64,000 nucleotides of DNA from Hyphomicrobiales bacterium (GTDB taxonomy: Bacteria; Pseudomonadota; Alphaproteobacteria; Rhizobiales; Rhizobiaceae), in the NCBI GenBank assembly GCA_900473805.1, contig UCMS01000008.1, forward strand, positions 1-64,000, read 5' to 3'. The number at the start of each line of letters is the position of its first letter. The first letter of the stretch is position 1. The notes under the pieces are model-generated. The model was not told the origin of the DNA. It saw only the letters and a list, made by a program, of their open reading frames with translations, and ran no database searches. This document shows, piece after piece, positions 17,382-26,028 of the stretch. Made by a program: the position numbers and the translations under genes.

Positions 17382-19259
17382 ATGGATGCCGACCTCATCC
17401 TCTACCACGGACTCGTGACCACGCTTGACCGCTCCAATCCGTCGGCGACGGCGATTGCGATCAAGGATGGCAAGTTTCTTGCTGTCGGCAGCAACGCCGA
17501 GATCATGAAACATGCCGGTCCGCAGACCAAGACCGTCGACTTGCGCGGCAAACGCGTTCTGCCTGGCCTGAACGACAATCACACCCATGTCGTCCGCGGC
17601 GGGTTGAACTTCAACATGGAACTGCGCTGGGACGGCATTCGCTCACTGGCCGATGCCATGGACATGCTGCGGCGCCAAGTGGCAGTGACGCCTGCCCCCC
17701 AATGGGTGCGGGTAATTGGCGGCTTCACCGAGCATCAGTTCGTCGAGAAGCGGCTGCCGACGATCGACGAGATCAATGCGATCGCGCCAGACACGCCCGT
17801 CTTCCTGCTGCATCTCTATGATCGCGCCCTCCTCAATGCCGCCGCCGTTCGCGCTGTCGGCTTCACCAAGGACACCAAGGATCCGCCGGGTGGCGAGATC
17901 ACGCGTGATGCTGTCGGCAATCCGACCGGGTTGCTGCTCGCCAAACCCAATGCTGGCATTCTCTATGCGACGCTCGCCAAGGGACCGAAGCTTCCCTTCG
18001 ACTACCAGGTGAACTCGACGCGCCATTTCATGCGTGAGCTCAACCGGCTCGGCGTCACGGCCGTCATCGATGCCGGCGGTGGTTTTCAGAACTATCCGGA
18101 TGATTATGCCGTCATCCAGAAGCTGGCGGACGAGGACCTGCTGACGGTTCGGCTCGCCTACAATCTCTTCACCCAGAAGCCGAAGGAGGAGAAGGAAGAC
18201 TTTCTCCGCTGGACCTCCTCGGTCACCTACAAACAGGGCACCGACTACTTCCGCCACAATGGAGCTGGCGAGATGCTGGTCTTCTCCGCCGCCGATTTTG
18301 AGGATTTTCGCCAGCCACGTCCGGACATGCCGCCGGAGATGGAAGGCGATCTTGAAGAGGTCGTGCGGGTGCTTGCCCAAAACCGCTGGCCCTGGCGCAT
18401 GCACGCGACCTATGACGAGACCATCTCGCGGGCGCTCGACGTCTTCGAAAAGGTGAACCGCGATACGCCGCTTGATGGCATCAACTGGTTCTTCGACCAC
18501 GCGGAAACGATTTCCGACCGTTCGATCGACCGCGTGGCGGCTCTCGGTGGTGGCGTCGCGGTTCAGCACCGCATGGCCTATCAGGGCGAGTATTTCGTCG
18601 AGCGATACGGCCATGGTGCCGCCGAAGCCACGCCGCCGATTGCCAAGATGCTCGATCGCGGCGTGCATGTTTCGGCGGGCACGGATGCGACCCGTGTTGC
18701 CTCCTACAACCCCTGGGTCTCGCTCTCCTGGATGATCACCGGCAAGACCGTTGGCGGCATGAACCTCTATCCGCGGCAGAACTGCCTGGACCGGGAAACG
18801 GCGCTCAGGATGTGGACCGAGAAGGTCCAGTGGTTCAGCAATGAGGAGGGCCGCAAAGGCCGCATCGAGGCCGGTCAGTTCGCTGACCTGATCGTGCCGA
18901 GCAAGGACTACTTCTCCTGCCCGGAAGACGAGATCTCCTTCCTGACCTCCGACCTCACCATCGTCGGCGGTAAGGTCGTCTACGGCGCCGGGGACTTCAG
19001 CGGCATTGATGCGCCGCCCCTTCCTCCTGCCATGCCCGACTGGTCGCCGGTCAGAACCTTCGGTGGTTATGCCGGCTGGGGCGAGCCGCAAGGGGCTGGC
19101 AAGAACTCGCTGCGCCGCCACGCGATCTCATCCTGCGGCTGTGCCAACGACTGCGGCCTGCATGGTCACGACCATGCCGGCGCCTGGACCGCCAGCCTGC
19201 CCATCAGCGATCTCACGGGCTTTTTCGGTGCGCTCGGCTGCTCCTGCTGGGCCGTTTAG
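17382..19259 (+). CDS. YtcJ/amidohydrolase-3-family metal-dependent hydrolase with Cys/His-rich tail
   Basis: A 625-aa protein. The N-terminal strand LILYHGLVTTLD and the metal-binding DNHTHV motif (about residues 65-70) are typical of amidohydrolase family 3. Further candidate ligands are in DHAET (about 377-381) and SAGTDATR (about 430-437). The last ~45 residues form an unusual tail with Cys in CGCANDC and CSC, plus HGHDH, which is not part of the normal fold and could bind metal. Start ATG 17382 with AGAAGGAAA upstream (GTG one codon before). The substrate is unknown; N-acyl or formamide compounds are usual in the family. It sits in an operon with an isochorismatase-like hydrolase and an exported alpha/beta hydrolase. 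Confidence 0.85.
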   Translation: MDADLILYHGLVTTLDRSNPSATAIAIKDGKFLAVGSNAEIMKHAGPQTKTVDLRGKRVLPGLNDNHTHVVRGGLNFNMELRWDGIRSLADAMDMLRRQVAVTPAPQWVRVIGGFTEHQFVEKRLPTIDEINAIAPDTPVFLLHLYDRALLNAAAVRAVGFTKDTKDPPGGEITRDAVGNPTGLLLAKPNAGILYATLAKGPKLPFDYQVNSTRHFMRELNRLGVTAVIDAGGGFQNYPDDYAVIQKLADEDLLTVRLAYNLFTQKPKEEKEDFLRWTSSVTYKQGTDYFRHNGAGEMLVFSAADFEDFRQPRPDMPPEMEGDLEEVVRVLAQNRWPWRMHATYDETISRALDVFEKVNRDTPLDGINWFFDHAETISDRSIDRVAALGGGVAVQHRMAYQGEYFVERYGHGAAEATPPIAKMLDRGVHVSAGTDATRVASYNPWVSLSWMITGKTVGGMNLYPRQNCLDRETALRMWTEKVQWFSNEEGRKGRIEAGQFADLIVPSKDYFSCPEDEISFLTSDLTIVGGKVVYGAGDFSGIDAPPLPPAMPDWSPVRTFGGYAGWGEPQGAGKNSLRRHAISSCGCANDCGLHGHDHAGAWTASLPISDLTGFFGALGCSCWAV

Positions 19260-19270
19260 GAGAGAAGACG

Positions 19271-19723
19271 ATGACTACAATCACACGTTTTGAACAGACC
19301 ACTCTGCCGACGCGCCGCAATGCGCTCAACGGGTCGACGGCAAAAGTCCTGATGCTGAGCGCGCTGTGCTCGGCCTATATCCAGGGTGCCTTGACGAAGC
19401 TCTTCGACTTCGAAGGCGCCATTCAGGAAATGACCCATTTCGGCCTCCTGCCCGCGCCCCTCTTCGCAGCCGGCGTGATTGCCTTCGAGCTCGTGACTTC
19501 AGCCATGGTCATCACGGGCTTTCAACGCCGCGCCGGAGCGCTTGCGCTCGCTGCCTTCACGCTCGCGGCGACCTTCATCGCCCTGCAGTTCTGGACAATG
19601 CCGGAAGGGCCGGCACGAACGGGTGCCACCAACGCCTTCTTCGAGCATCTCGGCCTGGTCGCCGCCTTCCTTCTCGTCGCCGGCATGGATGCGAGCGGTC
19701 AAACGTCCAAAAAACCGGCCTAG
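19271..19723 (+). CDS. DoxX-family membrane protein
   Basis: A 150-aa inner-membrane protein with about four hydrophobic segments (around residues 22-42, 60-82, 88-106 and 122-142) and the DoxX-like pattern of a charged EMTHFGLLPAP loop after TM1. Start ATG with GGAGAG upstream, 11 bp after the amidohydrolase. The family includes thiosulfate:quinone oxidoreductase subunit DoxD and many proteins of unknown function; no function is assigned here. Confidence 0.8.
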   Translation: MTTITRFEQTTLPTRRNALNGSTAKVLMLSALCSAYIQGALTKLFDFEGAIQEMTHFGLLPAPLFAAGVIAFELVTSAMVITGFQRRAGALALAAFTLAATFIALQFWTMPEGPARTGATNAFFEHLGLVAAFLLVAGMDASGQTSKKPA

Positions 19724-19786
19724 GCGACAAGAGCGGTGCGCACCCAGGCCCTAGTCTCCGATCATCCAATCAGCAGGAACCAAGCA

Positions 19787-20764
19787 ATGGATCAGAAACA
19801 CGAATTCCTCTTGTCCCGGCGGCAGGCACTGCTCGCGGGCGCCACCCTTTCGCTGGCAACGACACTCCCGGTCTTTGCCTCGGAAACCCTCAACGCACTT
19901 CAACAGGAAGGAACGATACCAATGACAGAGAATTATGTGACCACCAAGGACGGCGTCGACATCTTCTACAAGGACTGGGGTCCGAAGGATGCGCAGCCGA
20001 TCGTCTTCCATCACGGCTGGCCGCTGTCTTCAGACGACTGGGACGCGCAGATGCTGTTCTTCCTCCTGAACGGCTACCGCGTGATCGCCCATGACCGCCG
20101 TGGCCATGGCCGCTCGCAGCAGGTGAGCGAAGGTCACGATCTTGACCACTATGCTGCCGATGCCTCGGCCGTTTTCGAGAAGCTCGACCTGCGCAATGCC
20201 GTTCATATCGGTCACTCCACCGGTGGCGGCGAAGTGGCGCGTTATGTCGCAAGCTTCGGCGAACCGCAGGGCCGTGTGGCGAAAGCTGTCCTGGTCGCAG
20301 CCATCCCGCCGATCATGGTGAAGACGGAAGCCTATCCGGGCGGCCTGCCGATCGAAGTGTTCGACGGTTTCCGTTCGGCTCTCGCTGCCAACCGTGCGCA
20401 GTTCTTCCGCGACGTGCCGGCCGGCCCGTTCTACGGTTTCAACCGGGAAGGTGCGACCGTGCATGAAGGCGTGATCCAGAATTGGTGGCGCCAGGGCATG
20501 ATGGGCGGGGCCAAGGCCCATTACGACGGCATCAAGGCCTTCTCGGAAACCGACCAGACCGAGGACCTGAAGAACATCTCGGTGCCGACGCTCGTGATGC
20601 ATGGCGACGACGACCAGATCGTTCCGATCGCCGCTTCTGCCGAGATTTCGGTGAAGCTTCTGAAGAACGGCACGCTGAAGGTCTACAAGGGCTTCTCGCA
20701 CGGCATGCTGACCGTCAATGCCGACGTCATCAATCCGGATCTGCTGGCCTTCGTGAAGAGCTGA
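19787..20764 (+). CDS. Exported alpha/beta hydrolase (non-heme chloroperoxidase/esterase family)
   Basis: 325 aa. The hydrolase domain (residues 46-325) has oxyanion-hole HHGWP, nucleophile Ser in GHSTGG, acid in MHGDDDQIVP and His in GFSHGM, as in cofactor-free haloperoxidases and related esterases. In front is a 45-residue leader starting MDQKHEFLLSRRQALLAG, a twin-Arg (Tat-like) signal. ATG 19787 has AGGAA upstream. A second in-frame ATG at 19922 begins exactly where cytosolic homologues start and has its own AGGAAGGAA site, so two products may be made. True halogenation in vivo is doubtful for this family; esterase or perhydrolase activity is more likely. Confidence 0.85.
   Translation: MDQKHEFLLSRRQALLAGATLSLATTLPVFASETLNALQQEGTIPMTENYVTTKDGVDIFYKDWGPKDAQPIVFHHGWPLSSDDWDAQMLFFLLNGYRVIAHDRRGHGRSQQVSEGHDLDHYAADASAVFEKLDLRNAVHIGHSTGGGEVARYVASFGEPQGRVAKAVLVAAIPPIMVKTEAYPGGLPIEVFDGFRSALAANRAQFFRDVPAGPFYGFNREGATVHEGVIQNWWRQGMMGGAKAHYDGIKAFSETDQTEDLKNISVPTLVMHGDDDQIVPIAASAEISVKLLKNGTLKVYKGFSHGMLTVNADVINPDLLAFVKS
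19905..19924 (+). promoter_or_regulatory. Internal ribosome-binding site and alternative start in the alpha/beta hydrolase gene
   Basis: AGGAAGGAA lies about eight to nine bases before the in-frame ATG at 19922. Translation from here gives a 280-aa protein without the Tat-like leader, equal to the whole hydrolase domain. The leader may have been added upstream of an older start site (inference). Confidence 0.55.
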
Positions 20765-20781
20765 GCCGGCGTGTGCCTCAG

Positions 20782-20808
20782 AGGCCGCCGCCTGACCCGC
20801 GGCGGCCT
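20782..20808 (+). terminator. GC-rich hairpin after the alpha/beta hydrolase gene
   Basis: A 10-bp perfect stem (20782-20791 with 20799-20808) with loop CTGACCC, 17 bp after the hydrolase stop codon. The downstream sequence is only moderately T-rich, so it may be a partial terminator that lowers expression of the following MFS gene. Confidence 0.5.
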
Positions 20809-20879
20809 TCGTGTGTCTACACCCTGCCCGTTTCGCAGCAGGTCTCTCCGTCGCACCGAACCTTCGAGAGGTGATCGTC

Positions 20880-22496
20880 ATGACCCAAGTGCAGCCTGAC
20901 AACGCGGAGGCCGGCAGTGCGCTCGCTCCGTTCCACCATATGGCCTTCGCTGTCCTCTGGACCGCAACCGTCATCGGCAATACCGGCACCTATATGCGCG
21001 ATGTCGCGAGTGCGTGGCTCGTCGCCGATCTTTCCGCTTCTCCGGGTGCCGTGGGCCTGATCCAGGCCGCAGGGACACTGCCGATCTTCGTGCTGGCGCT
21101 GCCGGCGGGGGTGCTGGCCGACATTCTCGACCGGCGCAAACTGCTGATGGCGATGCAGGTCGTGCTGCTTGCCGTCAGCCTTGCCCTTACGCTGCTTGCC
21201 TGGCGCGGGCTGATTACCGTCGAGCTCCTGATCGGCCTCACCCTTGTCGGCGGAACGGCCGCAGCCATTGCCGGTCCCGCGTGGCAATCGATGGTGCCGG
21301 ATCTCGTTCCGAGATCCCAGTTGCGCAACGCGATCGCGCTGAACTCCGTCGGGATCAATGTGTCACGGTCGATCGGCCCGGCGGTTGGCGGCATCCTGCT
21401 CGGCGCCTTCGGTGCGGCCATTGCCTACGCAGCGGATCTGGCCACCTATCTCTTCGTAATCGGCGCGCTTCTCTGGTGGCAAAGCCCACGGGCCGAGGGC
21501 AGCCATATCCCCGAGCACTTTTTCGGCGCCTTTCGCGCGGGGCTGCGATATGCCCGTTCAAGCCGCAAGCTGCATGTCGTGCTTTTGAGGGCTGGCGTCT
21601 ATTTTATCTTCGCCAGCGCCACCTGGGCGCTTCTCCCCCTCGTCGCCAAGGATCTGCTGGGGGGTGGGGCGAGCTTCTTCGGTCTGCTGCTCGGCGCGGT
21701 CGGCGCCGGGGCCATCGGCGGGGCAACCATCCTGCCGAGACTGCGCAACCGTCTCGATTCCGATGCCATTCTCCTGGGATCTGCGATCCTGAGCGCCGGT
21801 GTCATGGTTGTGCTCACCTTTGCACCGCCGCAGTGGATGGCCTTCCTTTGCCTTTTCCTACTGGGCAGCGCGTGGATCGCGGCGCTCACCGTTCTCAATG
21901 GTGTTGCCCAGGCTGTGCTGCCCAACTGGGTGCGCGGACGTGCACTCGCGGTCTACCTCACCGTCTTCAACGGGGCGCTGACGGTGGGCAGCATCGCCTG
22001 GGGCATCACAGCCGAGTCGATGGGTCTAACAACGACATTGCTGATTGCGGCCGCCGGCCTGGCGTTGACAGCACTTCTCATGCATCGACTTAGACTGCCG
22101 CTGGGAGAGGATGATCTTTCAGCGTCCCACCACTGGCCAGAGCCCATTGTAGCGGATAGCGTTGCCCATGATCAGGGGCCTGTCATGGTGCAGATCGAGT
22201 ACACGGTTACCGCAGCCGATCGCCCCGCATTCCTGCGGATGCTCAACCTGCATGCCGAAGCGCGACGAAGAGACGGCGCCTATCTCTGGGGCGTGAGCGA
22301 GGATGCGGCCAGGCCAGAGCAGATTATCGAATGGTTCTTCGTCGAATCCTGGGCCGAGCATCTGCGACAGCATGAACGCGCATCGCACGCGGACGCTGAG
22401 ATCCACGGCCAGCTCATCGGCTATCACCAAGGCGAAGGGCGACCGACTGTACGGCACCTCATTGCCATTCCGGCGAGAACTCGGCTTGTGAAATAG
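20880..22496 (+). CDS. MFS_3-family exporter with C-terminal soluble domain
   Basis: A 538-aa inner-membrane transporter. Residues 1-400 hold about 12 hydrophobic segments with the MFS loop motif GVLADILDRRKLL after TM2, as in the EntS-like MFS_3 group. Residues ~430-538 are soluble and begin MVQIEYTVTAADRPAFL; they look like an antibiotic-biosynthesis-monooxygenase/dimeric alpha-beta-barrel domain, a known tail of this subfamily. Start ATG 20880 with GAGAGGTGA upstream. It is the last plus-strand gene of the hydrolase operon and may export a substrate or product of the pathway (inference). Confidence 0.85.
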   Translation: MTQVQPDNAEAGSALAPFHHMAFAVLWTATVIGNTGTYMRDVASAWLVADLSASPGAVGLIQAAGTLPIFVLALPAGVLADILDRRKLLMAMQVVLLAVSLALTLLAWRGLITVELLIGLTLVGGTAAAIAGPAWQSMVPDLVPRSQLRNAIALNSVGINVSRSIGPAVGGILLGAFGAAIAYAADLATYLFVIGALLWWQSPRAEGSHIPEHFFGAFRAGLRYARSSRKLHVVLLRAGVYFIFASATWALLPLVAKDLLGGGASFFGLLLGAVGAGAIGGATILPRLRNRLDSDAILLGSAILSAGVMVVLTFAPPQWMAFLCLFLLGSAWIAALTVLNGVAQAVLPNWVRGRALAVYLTVFNGALTVGSIAWGITAESMGLTTTLLIAAAGLALTALLMHRLRLPLGEDDLSASHHWPEPIVADSVAHDQGPVMVQIEYTVTAADRPAFLRMLNLHAEARRRDGAYLWGVSEDAARPEQIIEWFFVESWAEHLRQHERASHADAEIHGQLIGYHQGEGRPTVRHLIAIPARTRLVK

Positions 22497-22526
22497 GCCA
22501 GAAAAGCGGGGCGCCTCGGCGCCTCG

Positions 22527-22937
22527 TCAGGTCTGCGGCTGGACGCTGATTGCCCGCTCGATACAGGCGATCAGGGCTTCCGCCTGATAGGGCTTCTGAA
22601 GCACGCAGACGGGCGCCTCGATGTGCTGACGCACAGGGGCTTCGGCAAAGGCGGTGATGAAGATGACCGGGACAGGGTCCTGGCGTTGTCTCAGCGCCGC
22701 AAAGAGCTCGATCCCGCTCATGCCCGGCATCTGGACATCAGAGATCAGACAGGCCGAGCGGCCGTTGCTGGGCGAATGGAGGAAATCTTCAGCGGAAGAA
22801 TAGGTCGCGACGTCGAAGCCGCAGGATCGCAAGAGGCTGCTCGTGGCACGAAGGACTTCGACTTCGTCGTCGATCACTGAAATAAGCCGGGGAGCATGCA
22901 CCTTGATCTGCCAATCTCCGGTCGGGACCGGGTTCAC
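22527..22937 (-). CDS. Single-domain response regulator (receiver only)
   Basis: About 136 aa. A receiver domain with the acidic pair IDDE, phospho-acceptor Asp in ISDVQMPG, Thr/Ser position in FITAF and Lys in LQKPYQ. There is no output domain. The start is uncertain: GTG 22937 has AAGG directly abutting it, and a GTG 12 codons later is possible. It lies 51 bp downstream of the FixJ-like regulator and is probably co-transcribed. It may act as a phosphate sink or relay for the same kinase. No kinase gene is adjacent. Confidence 0.82.
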   Translation of the reverse strand: MNPVPTGDWQIKVHAPRLISVIDDEVEVLRATSSLLRSCGFDVATYSSAEDFLHSPSNGRSACLISDVQMPGMSGIELFAALRQRQDPVPVIFITAFAEAPVRQHIEAPVCVLQKPYQAEALIACIERAISVQPQT

Positions 22938-22988
22938 CTTGCATGCAGTAATAGCCGTATTTCATAACTTTATCGACTATACCTGAGT

Positions 22989-23624
22989 TTATCGGCCTGC
23001 CGATGTCCCCTGGTTTCGCGCGATGGCCTCGGACATCTTCACCAGATCGGCAAAGGTTTTCGCCATCATCTTGCGCATGATCTTGCCGCGATGGATCTTG
23101 ACAGTGATCTCGCTCAGATCGAGCTCACCCGCGATCTGCTTGTTCATCAGGCCGCTCGTTGCCATTTCCATGATCTGGCGCTCGCGCGGGGTAAGCGAGG
23201 AAAACCGCTCCTTCAGCTCAGCCTCGAGCTTGGTCTCGCCCTTAGCCGCAGCCCGCGTCAGGCAGGCGGCAGCGACAGCGTCGAGCATGTCCTGATCTCG
23301 AAAGGGTTTTGGCAGAAAGTCCGCAGCTCCGGCCTTCATGGCCCTTACCGACATCGGTATATCGCCATGGCCTGTTACGAAAACGATCGGGATTTCGACG
23401 CCCATTTCCGAGAGTTTCTGCTGGAAATCCAACCCGCTCGTGAAGGGAAGACGGACATCAAGGATCAGGCAGTCGGCTTCTTCCAGGCATTGTACGTCGC
23501 GGCAGAGATCCAGTGGCGTGGCATAGGACTTCACCCGATAGCCGACCGAGCGCAGCAAACTATCGACGGAACTGCGGACGATTTGCTCGTCATCGACGAC
23601 CAGAACGAGAGGGCTCACGGACAT
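22989..23624 (-). CDS. FixJ/NarL-type response regulator
   Basis: A 211-aa regulator. The receiver (about 5-120) has VDDE, Asp in ILDVRLPFTSG near residue 56, Thr in VFVTGHGDIPMSV and Lys in LPKPF. A LuxR/FixJ HTH follows (about 138-200; LTPRERQIMEM, NKQIAGELDLSEITVKIHRGKIMRKM). The strong resemblance to FixJ is typical of rhizobial genomes. It is divergent from a short AraC-family gene across 182 bp and may control it. No partner kinase is in the neighbourhood; the large kinases at 7.7-15.0 kb are not obviously paired with it. Confidence 0.88.
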   Translation of the reverse strand: MSVSPLVLVVDDEQIVRSSVDSLLRSVGYRVKSYATPLDLCRDVQCLEEADCLILDVRLPFTSGLDFQQKLSEMGVEIPIVFVTGHGDIPMSVRAMKAGAADFLPKPFRDQDMLDAVAAACLTRAAAKGETKLEAELKERFSSLTPRERQIMEMATSGLMNKQIAGELDLSEITVKIHRGKIMRKMMAKTFADLVKMSEAIARNQGTSAGR

Positions 23625-23806
23625 CCTTCGCCTTCCAGGAATTGTAAGTGTTCCGCTTTTTTAAAACCGGCTGCGATGCTCCGGCAACTATACGTGGGTA
23701 TGCGAGGCTAGCACTGCAGTCTGACGCTTATCAATTCCCGTACAATATTCTTGAATCGCCGTTCGCCCGAAGATCACCCCATAAACCAAGACCAATGGGG
23801 ATCGTC

Positions 23807-24358
23807 ATGTCAGCACTTCCATTCCAGATCGACGACAGCCTTCACCGGGCGCCTGCGGGCGCGGTTTCGCTTGCGTCGCAGCACCACCAGCTCACCCGCC
23901 TGCTCGCCCAAGCCATGTCGCTTGCCGAGCAGAACGAAAACGACGCCATGGACCTGATCCGCAGAGCGTCAGCACTTGTCGGCAACTCCGACGTCGAAGA
24001 GTGGCCCGAGCCCCCGACACGGGGGGGACTGGCGCCCTGGCAGGCAAGACGGGTGAGGCGGTATATCGAGAAGGCGTTTTCCGAACGGATCAACATCGAT
24101 GAGTTGGCCGAGATCACACGGCTCAGCACCAGCTATTTCTCCGCTGCCTTCCGCGCCACGTTCGGGACGTCCCCGCACGATTATATCTCGCGGCGGCGCA
24201 TCGATCATGCCAAGCAGTTGATGCTCAACACCGACACGCCGCTCTGCGAAATCGCGCTTGATTGCGGCTTTGCCGACCAGTCGCATCTTTGCCGTGTCTT
24301 CCGTCGCTTTACCGGACAGACACCCGCGACCTGGCGGCGCAACAGACGGATTGCCTGA
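23807..24358 (+). CDS. Short AraC-family transcriptional regulator
   Basis: 183 aa from ATG 23807 (GGGGAT upstream); longer in-frame starts at 23795 and 23648 exist but lack ribosome sites. The C-terminal ~100 residues are an AraC/XylS HTH domain (INIDELAEITRLSTSYFSAAFRATFG, LCEIALDCGFADQSHLCRVFRRFTGQTPATWRR). The N-terminal ~75 residues are too short for a cupin sensor. Divergent from the FixJ-type regulator, so output of that system may pass through it (inference). Confidence 0.85.
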   Translation: MSALPFQIDDSLHRAPAGAVSLASQHHQLTRLLAQAMSLAEQNENDAMDLIRRASALVGNSDVEEWPEPPTRGGLAPWQARRVRRYIEKAFSERINIDELAEITRLSTSYFSAAFRATFGTSPHDYISRRRIDHAKQLMLNTDTPLCEIALDCGFADQSHLCRVFRRFTGQTPATWRRNRRIA

Positions 24359-24537
24359 GGCAGACATCCCACTTCAATGACTTGAAAGCGCCCGGCATGC
24401 GGCACACCCCTTCAGCCGCGCACCTGGCGCTTCCAGTTTTCCATCTAGGGCTCTCTCAAACTTTTGACCGCAGTCGACGACACGATGTCCGTTGCTGCGG
24501 TCTTTGTCGTTCTTGAGAGCGCGGGCCGGAAAAGAAG

Positions 24538-24569
24538 CGGGACCGGACCATGGTTCTGGTCCAGTCCCG
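24538..24569 (-). terminator. Terminator of dps
   Basis: Imperfect inverted repeat: CGGGAC (24538-24543) pairs with GTCCCG (24564-24569) and GGACCA (24545-24550) with TGGTCC (24557-24562). On the minus strand it follows the dps stop by 45 bp and is followed by a CTTCTTTTCC tract, as expected for an intrinsic terminator. Confidence 0.65.
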
Positions 24570-24613
24570 TTCGATTGTCGGCTGCGCGGACCGCGCCCGC
24601 TTTCCAATGAATG

Positions 24614-25132
24614 CTACTGCGTATTCCGGCAGATCTCGAAGAGAAACCAGACACGCTGCTCTCCCTCGTCGATCCACTGTTCAAGCAGGCTGGTTGAGGC
24701 AACATCGCCATGCTCGGCACAGAGCCCATGCGTCTGGCGGGCAAAGGACACGAAACGCTCGTTGTCGTCCCGGAGCTCGGCCAGCATATCCTGTGGGGTC
24801 ACATAGGCTGCATCGTTGTCCAGCAACCGCTGGAGCCTGGCGATATGGCCGCTCGAGCGGATTGTCGTGCCGCCGAGTTTGCGGACGCGCTCGGCAATCG
24901 CATCCGTCATCGAGAAGATCTGGCTCGCCTGCTCGTCGAGGAGCAGGTGATAATCGCGGAAGGACGGCCCACTCATGTGCCAGTGGAAGTTCTTGGTCTT
25001 GAAATAGAGCGCGAAGGTATCGGCAAGCAGGCCGGTGAGCGCGGCCGATATGTCGTTCACGGCTTCGGGTGGAAATCGGGACGGGGTATTAAGGGCGGCC
25101 TTGCGGCGCGCCTCAACTGCGAGAGGCTCCAT
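24614..25132 (-). CDS. dps: Dps-family DNA-binding ferritin-like protein
   Basis: A 172-aa protein of the usual Dps length. The ferroxidase motif is clear: KTKNFHWHMSGPSFRDYHLLLDEQ (about residues 45-68), with the second-subunit ligands following in QIFSMTDAIAERVRKLGG. The N-terminus carries Arg/Lys residues that could bind DNA. Dps forms a dodecamer that oxidises and stores iron and protects DNA from peroxide. Start ATG 25132 with GGAGA upstream. It stands alone, with its own terminator. Confidence 0.93.
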   Translation of the reverse strand: MEPLAVEARRKAALNTPSRFPPEAVNDISAALTGLLADTFALYFKTKNFHWHMSGPSFRDYHLLLDEQASQIFSMTDAIAERVRKLGGTTIRSSGHIARLQRLLDNDAAYVTPQDMLAELRDDNERFVSFARQTHGLCAEHGDVASTSLLEQWIDEGEQRVWFLFEICRNTQ

Positions 25133-25646
25133 GGGTCATCTCCTGTTCGCGATACAGTGGGTGCTGGGTCTCCGAGAGACGCCTCCGGCGCCGGCCCGGC
25201 CCGCATGGCAAGTCTACGCCGCACGCAAAATGCAACCCATCAGCCGCTGGTATGCTCGCCCCTATACATGGGGATGGTGTGGGAGGATTGGCATCTGCTG
25301 CCGGGCCAGCAAATTCGGGCATTTCGTGCTCGGGTGCGATCCGATCTCGCCAAGGTATTGGAATGCGCCCCTCCCCGATCGATGCCCTAACCCAAACCTT
25401 GGGTCATCCCGGTCCTGCCTTGGGCATCGCTCAATCATACCAATGTTGGAGGCGAGCGAACTCAGGTTCAATGGAACCTCATCCCCCTCGCTGTCACTCT
25501 GAACTCGCTGATCAACCACGCATTCTTCTCCTCCCGGATGTGAGATCAGCACCCCCAGGCCTCCCGCCAGAGACCTGTCTTGCAGCAGCAATTCAATGAA
25601 ACCGGCCGAAGATCGGCCCTCACTCAACCCTTGAAGGAACACGACC
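25133..25646. other. 514-bp intergenic region
   Basis: No supported gene. The frames here on both strands are continuations or mirrors of dps and the small secreted gene and have no ribosome sites. It must hold the promoters of dps (minus) and the small secreted gene (plus). Only a short inverted repeat, ACCCAA/TTGGGT at 25390-25404, stands out. Confidence 0.5.
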
Positions 25647-25904
25647 ATGAAAACCATTCTGACAGCCCTCTCCGCCACCCTGATCTCGTTCGCAGCAGGC
25701 ACGGCCGCTTTCGCCAGCGTCCAGCCGATCCCGGGCTCGATCACCTACGACGACGCCAACGTCCAGCTCGAAAAGGCTCCCGCTGGTTCGACCTTCTTCC
25801 ACACCTTCTCCAACGGTGACGGTCGCGATGTCCGCGAAGTCTACAAGGTCAATGCTGACAAGTCGGTCAGCCTCGTCAGCCGTTCGATTTCGAACGCTTC
25901 CTGA
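25647..25904 (+). CDS. Small secreted protein of unknown function
   Basis: An 85-aa protein with a clear Sec signal peptide (positive start, hydrophobic stretch, cleavage near AAFAS at residues 20-24). The mature part of about 60 residues is polar, with SITYDDANVQLEKAPAGSTFFHTF and a C-terminal DKSVSLVSRSISNAS. ATG 25647 is preceded by AAGGAA. I do not recognise a family. It could be periplasmic or secreted. It is followed 124 bp later by a second small secreted protein. Confidence 0.7.
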   Translation: MKTILTALSATLISFAAGTAAFASVQPIPGSITYDDANVQLEKAPAGSTFFHTFSNGDGRDVREVYKVNADKSVSLVSRSISNAS

Positions 25905-26028
25905 GCCAGCCAGCTGGTTCACGACGCAAGATCGGCCGGGTTTCTCCGGCCGATCCGGCGCCACCTCCATGCCCGTAGACTGGGCCGACTGTGCGCCACA
26001 TCAACATACCCTGAGAAGGAGCGAGACA

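Noticed and set aside
17643-19121. 492-codon minus-strand frame opposite the amidohydrolase
   Set aside because: Mirror of a well-supported gene in GC-rich DNA; the product is His/Arg/Asp-rich without motifs.
25262-25744. 160-codon minus-strand frame between dps and the small secreted gene
   Set aside because: It overlaps the secreted gene, has no ribosome site and no signal of a protein family.
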